This document shows positions 1-7,559 of a stretch of DNA of 15,010 nt, piece by piece; position 1 is the stretch's first letter; every line of letters begins with the position of its first letter. The stretch covers positions 1 through 15,010 of the forward strand of contig DJWQ01000230.1 of the NCBI GenBank assembly GCA_002441045.1, written 5' to 3'. This DNA is from Firmicutes bacterium UBA6226. GTDB lineage: Bacteria; Bacillota_A; Clostridia; Peptostreptococcales; Acidaminobacteraceae. The notes beneath the pieces are model-generated. The model ran no database searches and was not told the origin of the DNA. It was given only the letters and a program-made list of their open reading frames with translations. The position numbers and the translations under genes are program-made.

Positions 1-2
1 CT

Positions 3-1136
3 TTAAAAAACGATATAATTGAAGACCGTATTGCTTTACATCAAATTCCAGAAGTGGGATTTAAAGAATATAAGACACATGAATATTTAAAACAAACGCT
101 TATAAAACTAGGCATCGAGTTTGAGGTTGTAGCGAAGACAGGGATCGTCGCTTTTCTTAAAGGTGTTTCGCCGACACAGACAATTGCCTTTAGAACAGAT
201 ATAGATGGTTTAACCGTAACCGAAGAAAGTGACTTTAATTATCATTCAACCCATGAAGGGCATATGCATGCCTGTGGACATGATGGACACATGGCAATAA
301 TGCTTGGACTTGCAAGAGCATTGAGTTTACCAGAAGTAAAGCTGGTCGATAATGTGTTGTTAATCTTTCAACCAGCTGAAGAAGGTCCTGGTGGGGCAGA
401 AGTTATCGTTAACAATGGCATCTTAGACAAATATAACGTCTCAGAAATTTATGGCATACACGTTTTTCCACAGGTGATGCAAGGTAAAATCGGTCTGTGC
501 CCTGGTCCAATGATGGCGATGACAGGTGAATTTGATCTCGATATATTAGGCACCAGCGCACATGGTGCAATGCCACATACTGGAATAGATTCAGCTGTGA
601 TAGCGAGTGAAGTCATTTTAGGATTACAAACCATCGTAAGTCGTAATGTTAGTCCGATCCAGCCTGCAGTCTTAACGGTGGGTAAGGTTGAAATCGGTGA
701 GAGGCGTAATATTATTGCAGGTAAAGCGAGACTTGAGGGAACCATTAGAGCCTTTGATAAAAACGTTTATCATTTGGTAAAATCAAGAATGTCTCAATAT
801 CTAAAGGGCATTGAGATCGCATACGGGATTACGATTCAAGTGGAATTTAGGGACATGTATCCACCAGTGATCAACGATCATAAATTGTTTACTGAGTTTA
901 TGACCTATCACGGTGATATATGTGAAGAAATCGAACCACAAATGATCAGTGAAGACTTCTCGTATTATCAGGAAAAGGTTCCAGGCTTGTTTTTCTTTGT
1001 GGGTACTTATAATGAAGAAAGAGGATATGTGCATCCGCTTCATAGCTCTAAGTTCAACTTTGATAACGAAATAATGATGACTGGGCTAAAGGCTTATATG
1101 AACATATTAACGTATAAAGGCAGCATTCAATACTAA
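3..1136 (+). CDS. M20 family metallo-amidohydrolase, N-acetyldiaminopimelate deacetylase-like (5' truncated)
   Basis: The reading frame is open from base 3 and encodes LHQIPEVGFKEY, the usual N-terminal M20D signature, so the true start lies before the window and the GTG at 54 is an internal valine. Metal-site motifs are visible: HACGHDGH (267-290), FQPAEEGPGG, YGIHVFPQ and, near the C-terminus, ISEDFSYY and a late HPLHSS. HGAMPHTGIDSA is the dimerisation-domain signature of the family. M20D enzymes hydrolyse N-acyl or amide bonds of amino-acid derivatives in the cytoplasm with two metal ions. The pattern (HEGHMHACGHDGH, QPAEEGPGGA, QTIVSRNVSPIQPAVLTVGK) recalls Bacillus N-acetyl-diaminopimelate deacetylase of lysine/peptidoglycan synthesis. 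No dap genes are visible nearby, so the substrate is an inference; hippurate, indole-acetyl-amino-acid or other N-acyl-amino-acid hydrolase remain possible. Confidence in the family is high. Confidence 0.85.
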   Translation, partial: LKNDIIEDRIALHQIPEVGFKEYKTHEYLKQTLIKLGIEFEVVAKTGIVAFLKGVSPTQTIAFRTDIDGLTVTEESDFNYHSTHEGHMHACGHDGHMAIMLGLARALSLPEVKLVDNVLLIFQPAEEGPGGAEVIVNNGILDKYNVSEIYGIHVFPQVMQGKIGLCPGPMMAMTGEFDLDILGTSAHGAMPHTGIDSAVIASEVILGLQTIVSRNVSPIQPAVLTVGKVEIGERRNIIAGKARLEGTIRAFDKNVYHLVKSRMSQYLKGIEIAYGITIQVEFRDMYPPVINDHKLFTEFMTYHGDICEEIEPQMISEDFSYYQEKVPGLFFFVGTYNEERGYVHPLHSSKFNFDNEIMMTGLKAYMNILTYKGSIQY

Positions 1137-1170
1137 AAGACGACTGACCCTAAAACCTATAGGAGGACGT

Positions 1171-2100
1171 ATGATTGAACAAGAGCAAACGAAAAATAGA
1201 ATTAAACTATCAATATCTGAAGCCAATACATTTTTTATAATTTTAGCCGTTCTATTTTTAACAGTGGGAGGCTATGTTCAGTCGAGAGAGCTAATATCAG
1301 GACTTCTAATCACTGAATTTGGTATCATGGCACTCCCTATACTCATCTACTCTGTGATTCGAAAAAAATCTGTTATATCAATTTTTCGTTTCAAAAAACT
1401 TGAGTTAAAAGCGGTTCCTAAAATTATTGTTCTTGCGGCTTTGATGCTACCAGCAGTTGCGGTTGCTAATTTAATTACTATATTTATCATTGAATTGTTG
1501 GGTGAATCAATATCTTCACCGGTTCCTACTGCAAGTAATCCATCTGAGTTCTTACTCTTATTTGCTGTTATAGCAGGTTCAGCAGGCATCTGTGAGGAAC
1601 TGTTTTTTAGAGGCGCAATTTTAAACGCTTTTGAGTCAGATCTAGGGAAGAAATGGGGCGCTATTTTTAGTGGACTACTTTTTGGTATTTTTCATTTTAA
1701 CCCTCAAAATCTTTTAGGGCCTATTTTGTTGGGAATCGTATTTTCCTATTTGGTTCAATTGACAGGATCTATATTTGCAGGTATGATTGCACACGTGACC
1801 AATAATGGGTTGGCAGTAACTTTAGGATATGTCAATAATCTATTTACCTCAGTTGACACAACAAGTGCTGGTACTATGTTAGACTCGCCAAGCGCTTTGA
1901 TCGCTGTTATAGGATTTTATTTAATGATTGCTTTGGTCTGTCTTTTAGGGATCAGAGCCATTCTTAGGAGCTTGAGAAAGCAGTATTCCGTCACCAAACT
2001 TTGGGAGGATGAACCGTTAACACTTAAATTCAAACATTATTTACCGATTGTACTTTCATTAGTAATTTACGCATTGGTAATTAAGTTAGCTTATTTTTAG
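1171..2100 (+). CDS. CPBP family intramembrane glutamic endopeptidase
   Basis: This 309-residue hydrophobic protein has about seven or eight predicted membrane segments. The three conserved CPBP (Abi/Rce1-like) motifs are present: EELFFRG with E142, E143 and R147; FGIFH ending in H175; and HVTNN with H208 and N212. In this family the glutamate and histidines form the intramembrane catalytic site. Members cleave prenylated proteins, bacteriocin-related peptides or anti-sigma factors, but the substrate here cannot be told. The ATG at 1171 follows AGGAGG with good spacing and lies 34 bp after the amidohydrolase stop, with no promoter seen, so it is probably co-transcribed. After the last motif there is a cytoplasmic-looking stretch (about 265-288) and one more membrane helix at the C-terminus. 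No bacteriocin or immunity genes are adjacent, so a housekeeping role is as likely as self-immunity. Confidence 0.88.
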   Translation: MIEQEQTKNRIKLSISEANTFFIILAVLFLTVGGYVQSRELISGLLITEFGIMALPILIYSVIRKKSVISIFRFKKLELKAVPKIIVLAALMLPAVAVANLITIFIIELLGESISSPVPTASNPSEFLLLFAVIAGSAGICEELFFRGAILNAFESDLGKKWGAIFSGLLFGIFHFNPQNLLGPILLGIVFSYLVQLTGSIFAGMIAHVTNNGLAVTLGYVNNLFTSVDTTSAGTMLDSPSALIAVIGFYLMIALVCLLGIRAILRSLRKQYSVTKLWEDEPLTLKFKHYLPIVLSLVIYALVIKLAYF

Positions 2101-2108
2101 AGGTAATT

Positions 2109-2849
2109 ATGGAAATTTATCAAACATTTGCTTCAGTATATGACAAGATGCAATATGATGTCGATTACCCTTTTTGGGTAGAAAAATTGGACAACTATAT
2201 GAAAACACTTAATCCAACTTCAAAGCAAGTTCTAGAACTGGCTTGTGGTACTGGTACTATTGGTATTGGACTCGCAAAAAAAGGTTATATCTGTGATGGC
2301 GTTGATATATCAGAGGACATGCTAACTGTAGCGCAGGCAAAAGCCTTTGATGCAGGGGTTAAAATGAAATTTTTTAACCAAAACATGACAGAATTTTTTA
2401 CAAAAAGAAAGTATGATATGATTTGTTGCATGTGCGATGGCATGAACTATTTAACTGAAAACGACCAAATCATACAAACACTTGAAAGAATAAAGTTGCA
2501 TCTCAACGATCATGGTATTGTGATCTTTGATTTATCTTCTAGCTACAAACTTGAGCATATTATAGGCAATCAAACATTTGCAGAAACTTTTGATACAGAA
2601 GCCTATATCTGGGAGAATGAGTTTGACTCAGTTTCAAGGCGATTAAGTTTTAACCTAACACTCTTTGTTGAAGAGGATGGCATCTATTTTCGAGAAGAAG
2701 AGCATCACGTACAAAGAGCCTATGAAATTGATGAAATTAAGGCGTTATTACCAGAACAACTTGAGCTAATAGAGATCGTCGATGGCGATACATTTGAAAG
2801 TGTTAATGAAAAATCACACAGAATTTGTTTTATATTAATGAAGAAATAA
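2109..2849 (+). CDS. Class I SAM-dependent methyltransferase (YqeM-like)
   Basis: A 246-residue Rossmann-fold methyltransferase. Motif I is VLELACGTGTIG (residues 41-52), with the acidic motif II at GVDISEDML (64-72), which would bind the SAM ribose. The N-terminal FASVYDKMQYDVDYPFW is typical of the small-molecule methyltransferase group that includes Bacillus YqeM. The central segment MICCMCDGMNYL replaces the usual catalytic-loop region and is unusually cysteine-rich. The C-terminal half is the mixed beta extension common in this group. The start is an ATG with AGAGGT upstream, 8 bp after the CPBP gene. The stop lies 11 bp before hslO. The acceptor substrate cannot be inferred from sequence or neighbours; an alternative is a tRNA or protein modifier. 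Confidence 0.82.
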   Translation: MEIYQTFASVYDKMQYDVDYPFWVEKLDNYMKTLNPTSKQVLELACGTGTIGIGLAKKGYICDGVDISEDMLTVAQAKAFDAGVKMKFFNQNMTEFFTKRKYDMICCMCDGMNYLTENDQIIQTLERIKLHLNDHGIVIFDLSSSYKLEHIIGNQTFAETFDTEAYIWENEFDSVSRRLSFNLTLFVEEDGIYFREEEHHVQRAYEIDEIKALLPEQLELIEIVDGDTFESVNEKSHRICFILMKK

Positions 2850-2860
2850 TTGGAGGCATT

Positions 2861-3754
2861 ATGAAAGGCACATTAATAACTGGCTTAACAAAAAATCATG
2901 AAGTCAGAATCTATATTTCACAGACGACAGACATGGTTGAAGCTGCAAGAGCGACGCATGACTTATCACCAACATCGACCTCTGCCTTAGGTAGAACCCT
3001 AACTGCTACTGTGATGATGGGGATGATGAGTAAAATTGACAAAGAAAAAATCACCTTACAAATAAGAGGTAATAATGAGATTCGTCAAATGGTTGCAGTC
3101 GCAGACACACATGGTAATGTAAAAGCATATACCAGTGATCCACAAGCACCGACTCTTCTTGACGAAAATGGCAGATTAAGTGTTGGTCAAGCCGTTGGAA
3201 CAGATGGACAAATTATCGTCATTAGAGATATTGGTATGAAAGAGCCTTTTATTGGTCAAATTAATTTAGTTTCAGGTGAAATCGCTGAAGATGTGGCTCA
3301 ATATTTCAGTCAATCTGAACAGCTTGCTACTGCTGTCGCTTTAGGTGTAAGTTTTGGCAAGGACGCACATGTCAATTATGCTGGTGGCTTTATCGTTCAG
3401 TTATTACCAGATGCATCAGAAGAAACCATAGATCAGCTAGAAGCTAACCTTCAAGGTATGATGCCGTTGACGCATCTATTTGAGGAAGGTCTTACCATTG
3501 AGCAAATTGCTAATCAAGTACTCGCTGGTTTAGGTCTTGAAGAGCTTGAAACCTATGAACTAAGATATAATTGTGATTGTTCTAGAGAAAAAATGGAAAT
3601 GGGCTTAATGAGTTTAGGCAAGAACGAAATTGATGCAATTATTGAGGAAGATCATGGCGCAGAATTGGTATGCCACTTTTGTAATAAAAAATATCATTTT
3701 GATGAAACTGAGCTAAGAAATTTACAAACTGTCCACTCAGAGCATTTGTCATAG
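2861..3754 (+). CDS. hslO: Hsp33 redox-regulated molecular chaperone
   Basis: Hsp33 is a cytoplasmic holdase chaperone switched on by oxidation combined with unfolding stress. The 297-residue length is normal. The N-terminal domain shows MVEAARATHDLSPTSTSALG and QIRGNNEIRQMVAVAD, both typical of the substrate-binding core. The C-terminal redox switch has the four zinc-binding cysteines C238 and C240 (CDC) and C271 and C274 (CHFC). The frame is open upstream to a TTG at 2825, but that overlaps the methyltransferase gene. The ATG at 2861 follows TGGAGG at a good distance and yields the conserved MKGTLITGL start, so I use it. The next gene begins on the base after the hslO stop codon, which suggests translational coupling. 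Confidence 0.96.
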   Translation: MKGTLITGLTKNHEVRIYISQTTDMVEAARATHDLSPTSTSALGRTLTATVMMGMMSKIDKEKITLQIRGNNEIRQMVAVADTHGNVKAYTSDPQAPTLLDENGRLSVGQAVGTDGQIIVIRDIGMKEPFIGQINLVSGEIAEDVAQYFSQSEQLATAVALGVSFGKDAHVNYAGGFIVQLLPDASEETIDQLEANLQGMMPLTHLFEEGLTIEQIANQVLAGLGLEELETYELRYNCDCSREKMEMGLMSLGKNEIDAIIEEDHGAELVCHFCNKKYHFDETELRNLQTVHSEHLS

Positions 3755-4498
3755 ATGCAACTTGTTTTCTTAAATAAGGATATAGCACATATCGTCAAGC
3801 GAAATAGTGTTTTAATGACATATTTAGAGACACAGCATATAGAGTTATTTGAAATGCCGCATCTCCTTAGCGTTGACGCAAGAGTTTCTGGGCATGTGGA
3901 TTTAGGATTATATACTGAGAATGATTTGATTATACTTGAACCTAATTTATATGAGTTGATGGGGCGTGAATTACAAGCAGTTATTGGTGCCTGTAATGAG
4001 CAGTCCAAGGAGATTAAGGTCATAAAAGGAAGCCAAGGCTTAAATAAAACTTATCCACATGATGCAAGATATAACATCTTAAATGTGGGGCAGCAATCTT
4101 TTCATAGGTTAGATATTACAGATAAACAAATCTTAAGACACTCTAAAAGACATTTCGTGCATATGAGTCAAGGCTATGCAAGATGTAGTACACTTCCGGT
4201 GGGAGACCATGCAGCTATCACCTCTGATCTAGGTGTTGCAAAAGTTCTGAGGGCGTACGGAATTGAGGTGCTTCTTATAAAAGAGGGACACATAAAGCTT
4301 GAAGGATTTAAAAATGGTTTTATTGGCGGTGTGGGTGGCAGTGTTGGTTCGCTTATGTTATTAGCAGGTGAGCTAAAGTATCATCCAGATGGAGAGCTGA
4401 TTCAAGCTTTTATTATGGATAGCGGTTTTCAAATGATTGAACTGTTTAACGGGCCACTATTAGATATTGGTTCAATATTATCATATAATATGAGGTGA
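3755..4498 (+). CDS. Conserved hypothetical protein, DUF6873 (GME-fold-like)
   Basis: A 247-residue soluble protein without signal peptide or membrane helix. I recognise the pattern of the clostridial DUF6873 family, described as having a guanidino-group-modifying enzyme (GME) fold. The cues are SGHVDL (45-50), TYPHDARYN (99-107), SQGYARCS (138-145) followed by AITSDLG (154-160), and a glycine-rich GFIGGVGGSVG (188-198). H47, D49, D103 and C144 could be functional residues by analogy with GME hydrolases, but that is inference; the reaction is unknown. The ATG directly abuts the hslO stop (TAG then ATG) and I see no Shine-Dalgarno sequence, so translation is probably coupled to hslO. The DUF445 gene follows 4 bp later. 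The family assignment is from memory of motifs and is moderately secure. Confidence 0.7.
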   Translation: MQLVFLNKDIAHIVKRNSVLMTYLETQHIELFEMPHLLSVDARVSGHVDLGLYTENDLIILEPNLYELMGRELQAVIGACNEQSKEIKVIKGSQGLNKTYPHDARYNILNVGQQSFHRLDITDKQILRHSKRHFVHMSQGYARCSTLPVGDHAAITSDLGVAKVLRAYGIEVLLIKEGHIKLEGFKNGFIGGVGGSVGSLMLLAGELKYHPDGELIQAFIMDSGFQMIELFNGPLLDIGSILSYNMR

Positions 4499-4502
4499 CA
4501 AA

Positions 4503-5099
4503 ATGAAGCTACTAATCTTAGCCGTCATCGGCGCACTTATAGGTTGGATGACAAATGTGATTGCTATAAAACTCATGTTTAGACCCATTAATCCAATTGG
4601 CATAAAAGGAACCCCTTTTGTTTTGCAAGGACTAATTCCGAAGAGAAAAGCTGACATTGCGAAATCGATAGGTGAGGTGATCAATGATGAATTGATCTCT
4701 ATGGAAGCCATCGTGGACAAAGTGATTGAGGATATGGACAAAAAAGCTGTTGTAGATATGATCAAGACGAAAATATTAACGATTGCAAATGAGAAAATGC
4801 CAGCCATAGTGCCCTCGATGTTCAAAGGGATGATCTTACAAAACATAGAATCGATGATAGATGAAAATGGTGAATCTATCGTTGTGGAACTGGGTGAACA
4901 GTTGAGTCATAAAGCTATTGATAGCATAGATATCAGTAAGATGGTTGAAGACCAAATCAATGCTTATGATTTTGAAAAAATTGAACAAATGACTCTAAAA
5001 ATTGCGAAAAATGAACTTAAACATATAGAAATTCTCGGTGGTGTTATTGGATTTTTTATTGGTTTGATTCAAGGATTATTTGTTTTGTACGTTTTATAA
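4503..5099 (+). CDS. DUF445 family membrane protein (short form)
   Basis: This 198-residue protein has one hydrophobic helix at each end (about 1-24 and 174-198). Between them is a long charged, helical middle part rich in I, E, D and K. The N-terminal signature GWMTNVIAIKLMFRP followed by G-x-x-x-x-x-x-GLIPKRKADIAKSIG is that of the DUF445/YheB family. Better-known relatives are roughly twice as long; this is the single-repeat form seen in Clostridia. The family has no firm biochemical function; the layout suggests a membrane-anchored hairpin with a coiled or helical soluble loop. The upstream gene's last codons supply GAGGTGA as ribosome-binding site 4 bases before the ATG. It is the last gene of the packed run that contains hslO. 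Confidence 0.85.
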   Translation: MKLLILAVIGALIGWMTNVIAIKLMFRPINPIGIKGTPFVLQGLIPKRKADIAKSIGEVINDELISMEAIVDKVIEDMDKKAVVDMIKTKILTIANEKMPAIVPSMFKGMILQNIESMIDENGESIVVELGEQLSHKAIDSIDISKMVEDQINAYDFEKIEQMTLKIAKNELKHIEILGGVIGFFIGLIQGLFVLYVL

Positions 5100-5132
5100 A
5101 TGGATATAAACCAGATATGATTTTGAATTATC

Positions 5133-5150
5133 AAATGAAGGCTTCATTTT
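5133..5150 (+). terminator. Possible weak terminator after the DUF445 gene
   Basis: AAATGAA and TTCATTT form a 7-bp stem around GGC, ending in four T residues. The stem is AT-rich and the T run is short, so termination here would be weak. It is the only candidate I see between the DUF445 stop and the thrS promoter. Confidence 0.3.
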
Positions 5151-5173
5151 AAAAGAATCAAAATAGAATCATA

Positions 5174-5202
5174 TTGACATTTTTTTAGAGTTGGGCTATC
5201 AT
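5174..5202 (+). promoter_or_regulatory. Vegetative promoter of the thrS T-box leader
   Basis: A perfect -35 box TTGACA (5174-5179) is followed after exactly 17 bp by TATCAT (5197-5202) as -10. Transcription would start near 5209, just ahead of the T-box stem I, giving a leader of about 380 nt before thrS. Confidence 0.8.
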
Positions 5203-5211
5203 AGGGTTAAT

Positions 5212-5446
5212 ACAAAGGCGATGATAAAGAAGAGTACCGAGTAGAAGACTTTTAGAGAGTTTGCTCCATGGCTGAAAGAGCAGATAAGAGACCTATAAGG
5301 GAAAACTAACTTTTAGCTCAATACGATTAGGAAATCGAAAGTATTGCGACACACCGCGTTAAGGTGATTAGAGTGGCTCATTTGAGCTATTAGGGTGGAA
5401 CCGCGATTTACCTCGTCCCTAGCGTATGCTAGTGACGAGGTTTTTA
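5212..5446 (+). ncRNA. T-box riboswitch, threonine type, upstream of thrS
   Basis: T-box leaders bind uncharged tRNA and let transcription continue when the amino acid is scarce. The T-box sequence AGGGTGGAACCGCG lies at 5392-5405. Its TGGA (5396-5399) would pair with an UCCA acceptor end, matching the U discriminator of bacterial tRNA-Thr. Stem III (CACC-GCGTTAA-GGTG) is at about 5352-5366. Stem I has an AGAGAG segment and the apical pairing TGCTC/GAGCA (5262-5266 with 5278-5282). A candidate specifier codon ACC (Thr) is at 5291-5293 on the 3' side of stem I. The antiterminator uses AGGG (5392-5395) with CCCT (5417-5420). The T-box call is firm; the exact specifier position is less so. Confidence 0.93.
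5411..5445 (+). terminator. T-box-controlled terminator of thrS
   Basis: CCTCGTC (5411-5417) pairs with GACGAGG (5434-5440). An inner CTAGC/GCTAG helix stacks on it, and TTTTT follows. The left arm overlaps the CCCT used by the antiterminator, as required for a T-box switch. Confidence 0.92.
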
Positions 5447-5485
5447 TTTTGCAACAAGAGAAATTCTTGTAAGTCGGAGGACTCT

Positions 5486-5563
5486 ATGTCCTTAGCATTT
5501 AAAATTGCAAAATCAATTAATGCTAAAAATCTAATAGAAAATTCCTATCAACTGGAATATTAG
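5486..5563 (+). CDS. Putative 25-residue leader ORF between T-box and thrS
   Basis: An ATG at 5486 follows GGAGG (5476-5480) at 5 nt, a strong ribosome-binding site. The frame runs 25 codons to TAG at 5561-5563, 24 nt before the thrS ATG. The peptide begins MSLAFKIAKSIN and ends QLEY; I recognise no family, and it could form a short amphipathic helix. It contains no run of threonine codons, so it does not look like a classical attenuator peptide. The ORF coincides with two bulged inverted repeats (5492-5526 and 5531-5563), so the signal may be RNA structure rather than protein. Translation is unproven. Confidence 0.35.
   Translation: MSLAFKIAKSINAKNLIENSYQLEY
5492..5563 (+). other. Two tandem bulged hairpins in the thrS leader
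   Basis: Hairpin 1: TTAGCATT (5492-5499) and AATTG (5503-5507) pair with the uninterrupted 3' arm 5514-5526, leaving a 3-nt bulge and a 6-nt loop. Hairpin 2: CTAAT (5531-5535) and ATTCC (5541-5545) pair with 5554-5563, leaving a 5-nt bulge and an 8-nt loop. Both have the bulge on the 5' arm. They lie downstream of the T-box terminator and just before the thrS ribosome-binding site (AAAGGAGGG). A further 6-bp hairpin (ACAAGA/TCTTGT, 5454-5470) precedes them. No known function. Confidence 0.45.
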
Positions 5564-5587
5564 ATAATAAGATAAAGGAGGGTATTT

Positions 5588-7519
5588 ATGGTTAAAGTAA
5601 CATTAAAGGATGGCTCAGTTAGAGAAGTGCCAAAAGGATCAAGTGTTTATGATGTTGCAGCGTCTATTTCAGGCAGACTTGCAAAAGAAGCGGTTGTAGG
5701 ATCGGTGAATGGCAAGACCGTAGACTTATTCTATAAATTAGAGGAAGATTGTGAACTTAGTATCTTTAAGTTTGAAGACTCTGAAGGTGCACATGCATTT
5801 AGACATACAAGCTCACATATCATGGCGCAAGCGGTTAAAAGATTATTCCCAGATACTAAGCTGGCAATTGGACCTGCAATCGATAATGGTTTTTACTATG
5901 ACTTCGATACAGATCATAAATTTGTTCCAGAAGATTTAGAAAGAATTGAAGCAGAAATGCAAAAAATCATCAAAGAGGACTTAAAATTAGAAAGATTTGA
6001 ACTCCCAAGAGATGAAGCAATTAAATTTATGGCAGAAAAGGGTGAGAGCTACAAGGTTGAGCTGATCAATGATCTACCTGAAGATGCGATTATTTCTTTC
6101 TACAGACAAGGTGAGTTTGTTGACCTTTGTGCAGGATGCCACGTTCCGACAACTAAAGATGTTAAAAGCATTAAATTATTATCACTTGCAGGTGCATACT
6201 GGAGAGGCAATGAAAATAATAAAATGCTTCAAAGAATTTATGGTACTTCATTCCCTAAGGCATCTTTATTAGAAGCATATCTTCAAATGTTAGAAGAAGC
6301 AAAGAAACGTGATCATAGAAAATTAGGTAAAGAATTAGGCCTATTCTCATTAATGGAAGAAGGTCCAGGATTTCCATTTATGTTACCTAAAGGTATGGTG
6401 GTAAAAAATAACCTCCTTAAATATTGGAGAGAAGTTCATGATAGAGCGAACTATGTAGAAATCGAAACACCAATTATGCTTAATAGACACCTTTGGGAAA
6501 CTTCAGGTCACTGGTTCCATTATAAAGACAATATGTATGCACTTCAAATTGATGAAGAGGATTTCGCAGTAAAACCAATGAACTGTCCTGGTTGTATGTT
6601 AGTTTACAAAACTGAACTACGCTCTTATAAGGATCTTCCTATAAGAATGGCTGAAATCGGTAGAGTGCATCGACATGAACTTTCAGGTGCGCTTCACGGT
6701 TTGATGCGTGTAAGAGCATTTACTCAAGATGATGCGCATATCTTCATGTTACCAGAGCAAATCAAGGATGAAATCATCGGTGTTGTTAATCTAATTGATG
6801 AAGTTTATAAGACTTTTGGCTTTAGCTATCATGTAGAGCTCTCAACTAGACCAGAAAAATCAATGGGTAGTGATGAAGATTGGCAATTGGCTGAGGATTC
6901 ATTAGTAGAAGCCTTAACTTCATTAGGGATTAATTATAAGCTTAACCCTGGTGATGGCGCATTTTACGGTCCGAAAATTGATTTCCATTTAACTGACTGT
7001 TTGGGTAGAACATGGCAATGTGGAACAATTCAATTAGATATGCAAATGCCACAACGTTTTGAACTTTCTTACATCGGTAAAGATGGTGAAAAACATAGAC
7101 CAATTATGATTCATAGAGTTGCATTTGGTTCGATTGAACGTTTCCTCGGTATATTAATCGAAGAGTATGCAGGGAAGTTCCCTTCTTGGTTAGCACCTGT
7201 TCAAGTAAAGCTACTTACTATCGCAGATCGTCATATCCCATATGCTAAAGAAGTTGCGGATAAGCTTGCAGAAAGTGGTATTAGAGTAGAAATCGATGAT
7301 CGTGCAGAGAAGATCGGCTATAAAATTAGAGAAGCGCAGCTTGCGAAAAGTCCTTATATGTTAATTGTAGGTGATAAAGAAGCAGAGCTTGGTCAAGTTG
7401 CAGTTCGTTCTAGAGATATTGGTGAACTTGGAAGTATCGAACTAGATGCCTTCATTTCAAAGGTAGTTGAAGAAATTGCTGAGAGAGCATTGCAAACAAA
7501 ATTTGAAAAAGTTCAGTAA
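5588..7519 (+). CDS. thrS: Threonyl-tRNA synthetase
   Basis: ThrRS is a class II synthetase that charges tRNA-Thr and clears mischarged Ser-tRNA-Thr. The 643-residue length is typical of bacteria. Order: TGS domain (about 1-62), the editing domain with HTSSH (H73, H77) and C181/H185, the catalytic core (about 240-535), then the anticodon-binding domain. Catalytic zinc ligands are seen as C333 (MNCPGC), H384 (DDAHIF) and H509 (IMIHR), at nearly the same positions as in E. coli. Motif 2 is around GRVHRHELSGALHGLMRVRAF and motif 3 is AFGSIERFLGILIEE. The ATG at 5588 follows AAAGGAGGG. The gene is controlled by the upstream threonine T-box. The infC leader promoter starts six bases after its stop. 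Confidence 0.98.
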   Translation: MVKVTLKDGSVREVPKGSSVYDVAASISGRLAKEAVVGSVNGKTVDLFYKLEEDCELSIFKFEDSEGAHAFRHTSSHIMAQAVKRLFPDTKLAIGPAIDNGFYYDFDTDHKFVPEDLERIEAEMQKIIKEDLKLERFELPRDEAIKFMAEKGESYKVELINDLPEDAIISFYRQGEFVDLCAGCHVPTTKDVKSIKLLSLAGAYWRGNENNKMLQRIYGTSFPKASLLEAYLQMLEEAKKRDHRKLGKELGLFSLMEEGPGFPFMLPKGMVVKNNLLKYWREVHDRANYVEIETPIMLNRHLWETSGHWFHYKDNMYALQIDEEDFAVKPMNCPGCMLVYKTELRSYKDLPIRMAEIGRVHRHELSGALHGLMRVRAFTQDDAHIFMLPEQIKDEIIGVVNLIDEVYKTFGFSYHVELSTRPEKSMGSDEDWQLAEDSLVEALTSLGINYKLNPGDGAFYGPKIDFHLTDCLGRTWQCGTIQLDMQMPQRFELSYIGKDGEKHRPIMIHRVAFGSIERFLGILIEEYAGKFPSWLAPVQVKLLTIADRHIPYAKEVADKLAESGIRVEIDDRAEKIGYKIREAQLAKSPYMLIVGDKEAELGQVAVRSRDIGELGSIELDAFISKVVEEIAERALQTKFEKVQ

Positions 7520-7524
7520 TAGGG

Positions 7525-7553
7525 TTGACAGGAACAGACGAACATGATATATT
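7525..7553 (+). promoter_or_regulatory. Promoter of the infC-rpmI-rplT operon
   Basis: TTGACA (7525-7530), 17 bp, TATATT (7548-7553). It begins just after the thrS stop codon. Transcription would start near 7560, so the attenuator hairpin lies about 80 nt into the leader. Confidence 0.78.
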
Positions 7554-7559
7554 TATTGA

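Noticed and set aside
449..745. Minus-strand open frame inside the amidohydrolase gene
   Set aside because: It is antisense to a strongly conserved coding region, has no family resemblance and no ribosome-binding site. The same holds for minus-strand frames within hslO/DUF6873, DUF445, pta, ktrB and pheS.
1590..1815. CPBP protease as part of a bacteriocin-immunity cassette
   Set aside because: No bacteriocin precursor, ABC exporter or quorum-sensing gene is next to it; neighbours are housekeeping genes in one run.
2825..2860. In-frame upstream TTG that would lengthen hslO by 12 residues
   Set aside because: It overlaps the methyltransferase gene and lacks a ribosome-binding site; the ATG at 2861 has TGGAGG and gives the conserved Hsp33 N-terminus.
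5751..6272. Short plus-strand frames within thrS in another phase
   Set aside because: They lie wholly inside the conserved thrS reading frame and show no ribosome-binding site or recognisable protein.
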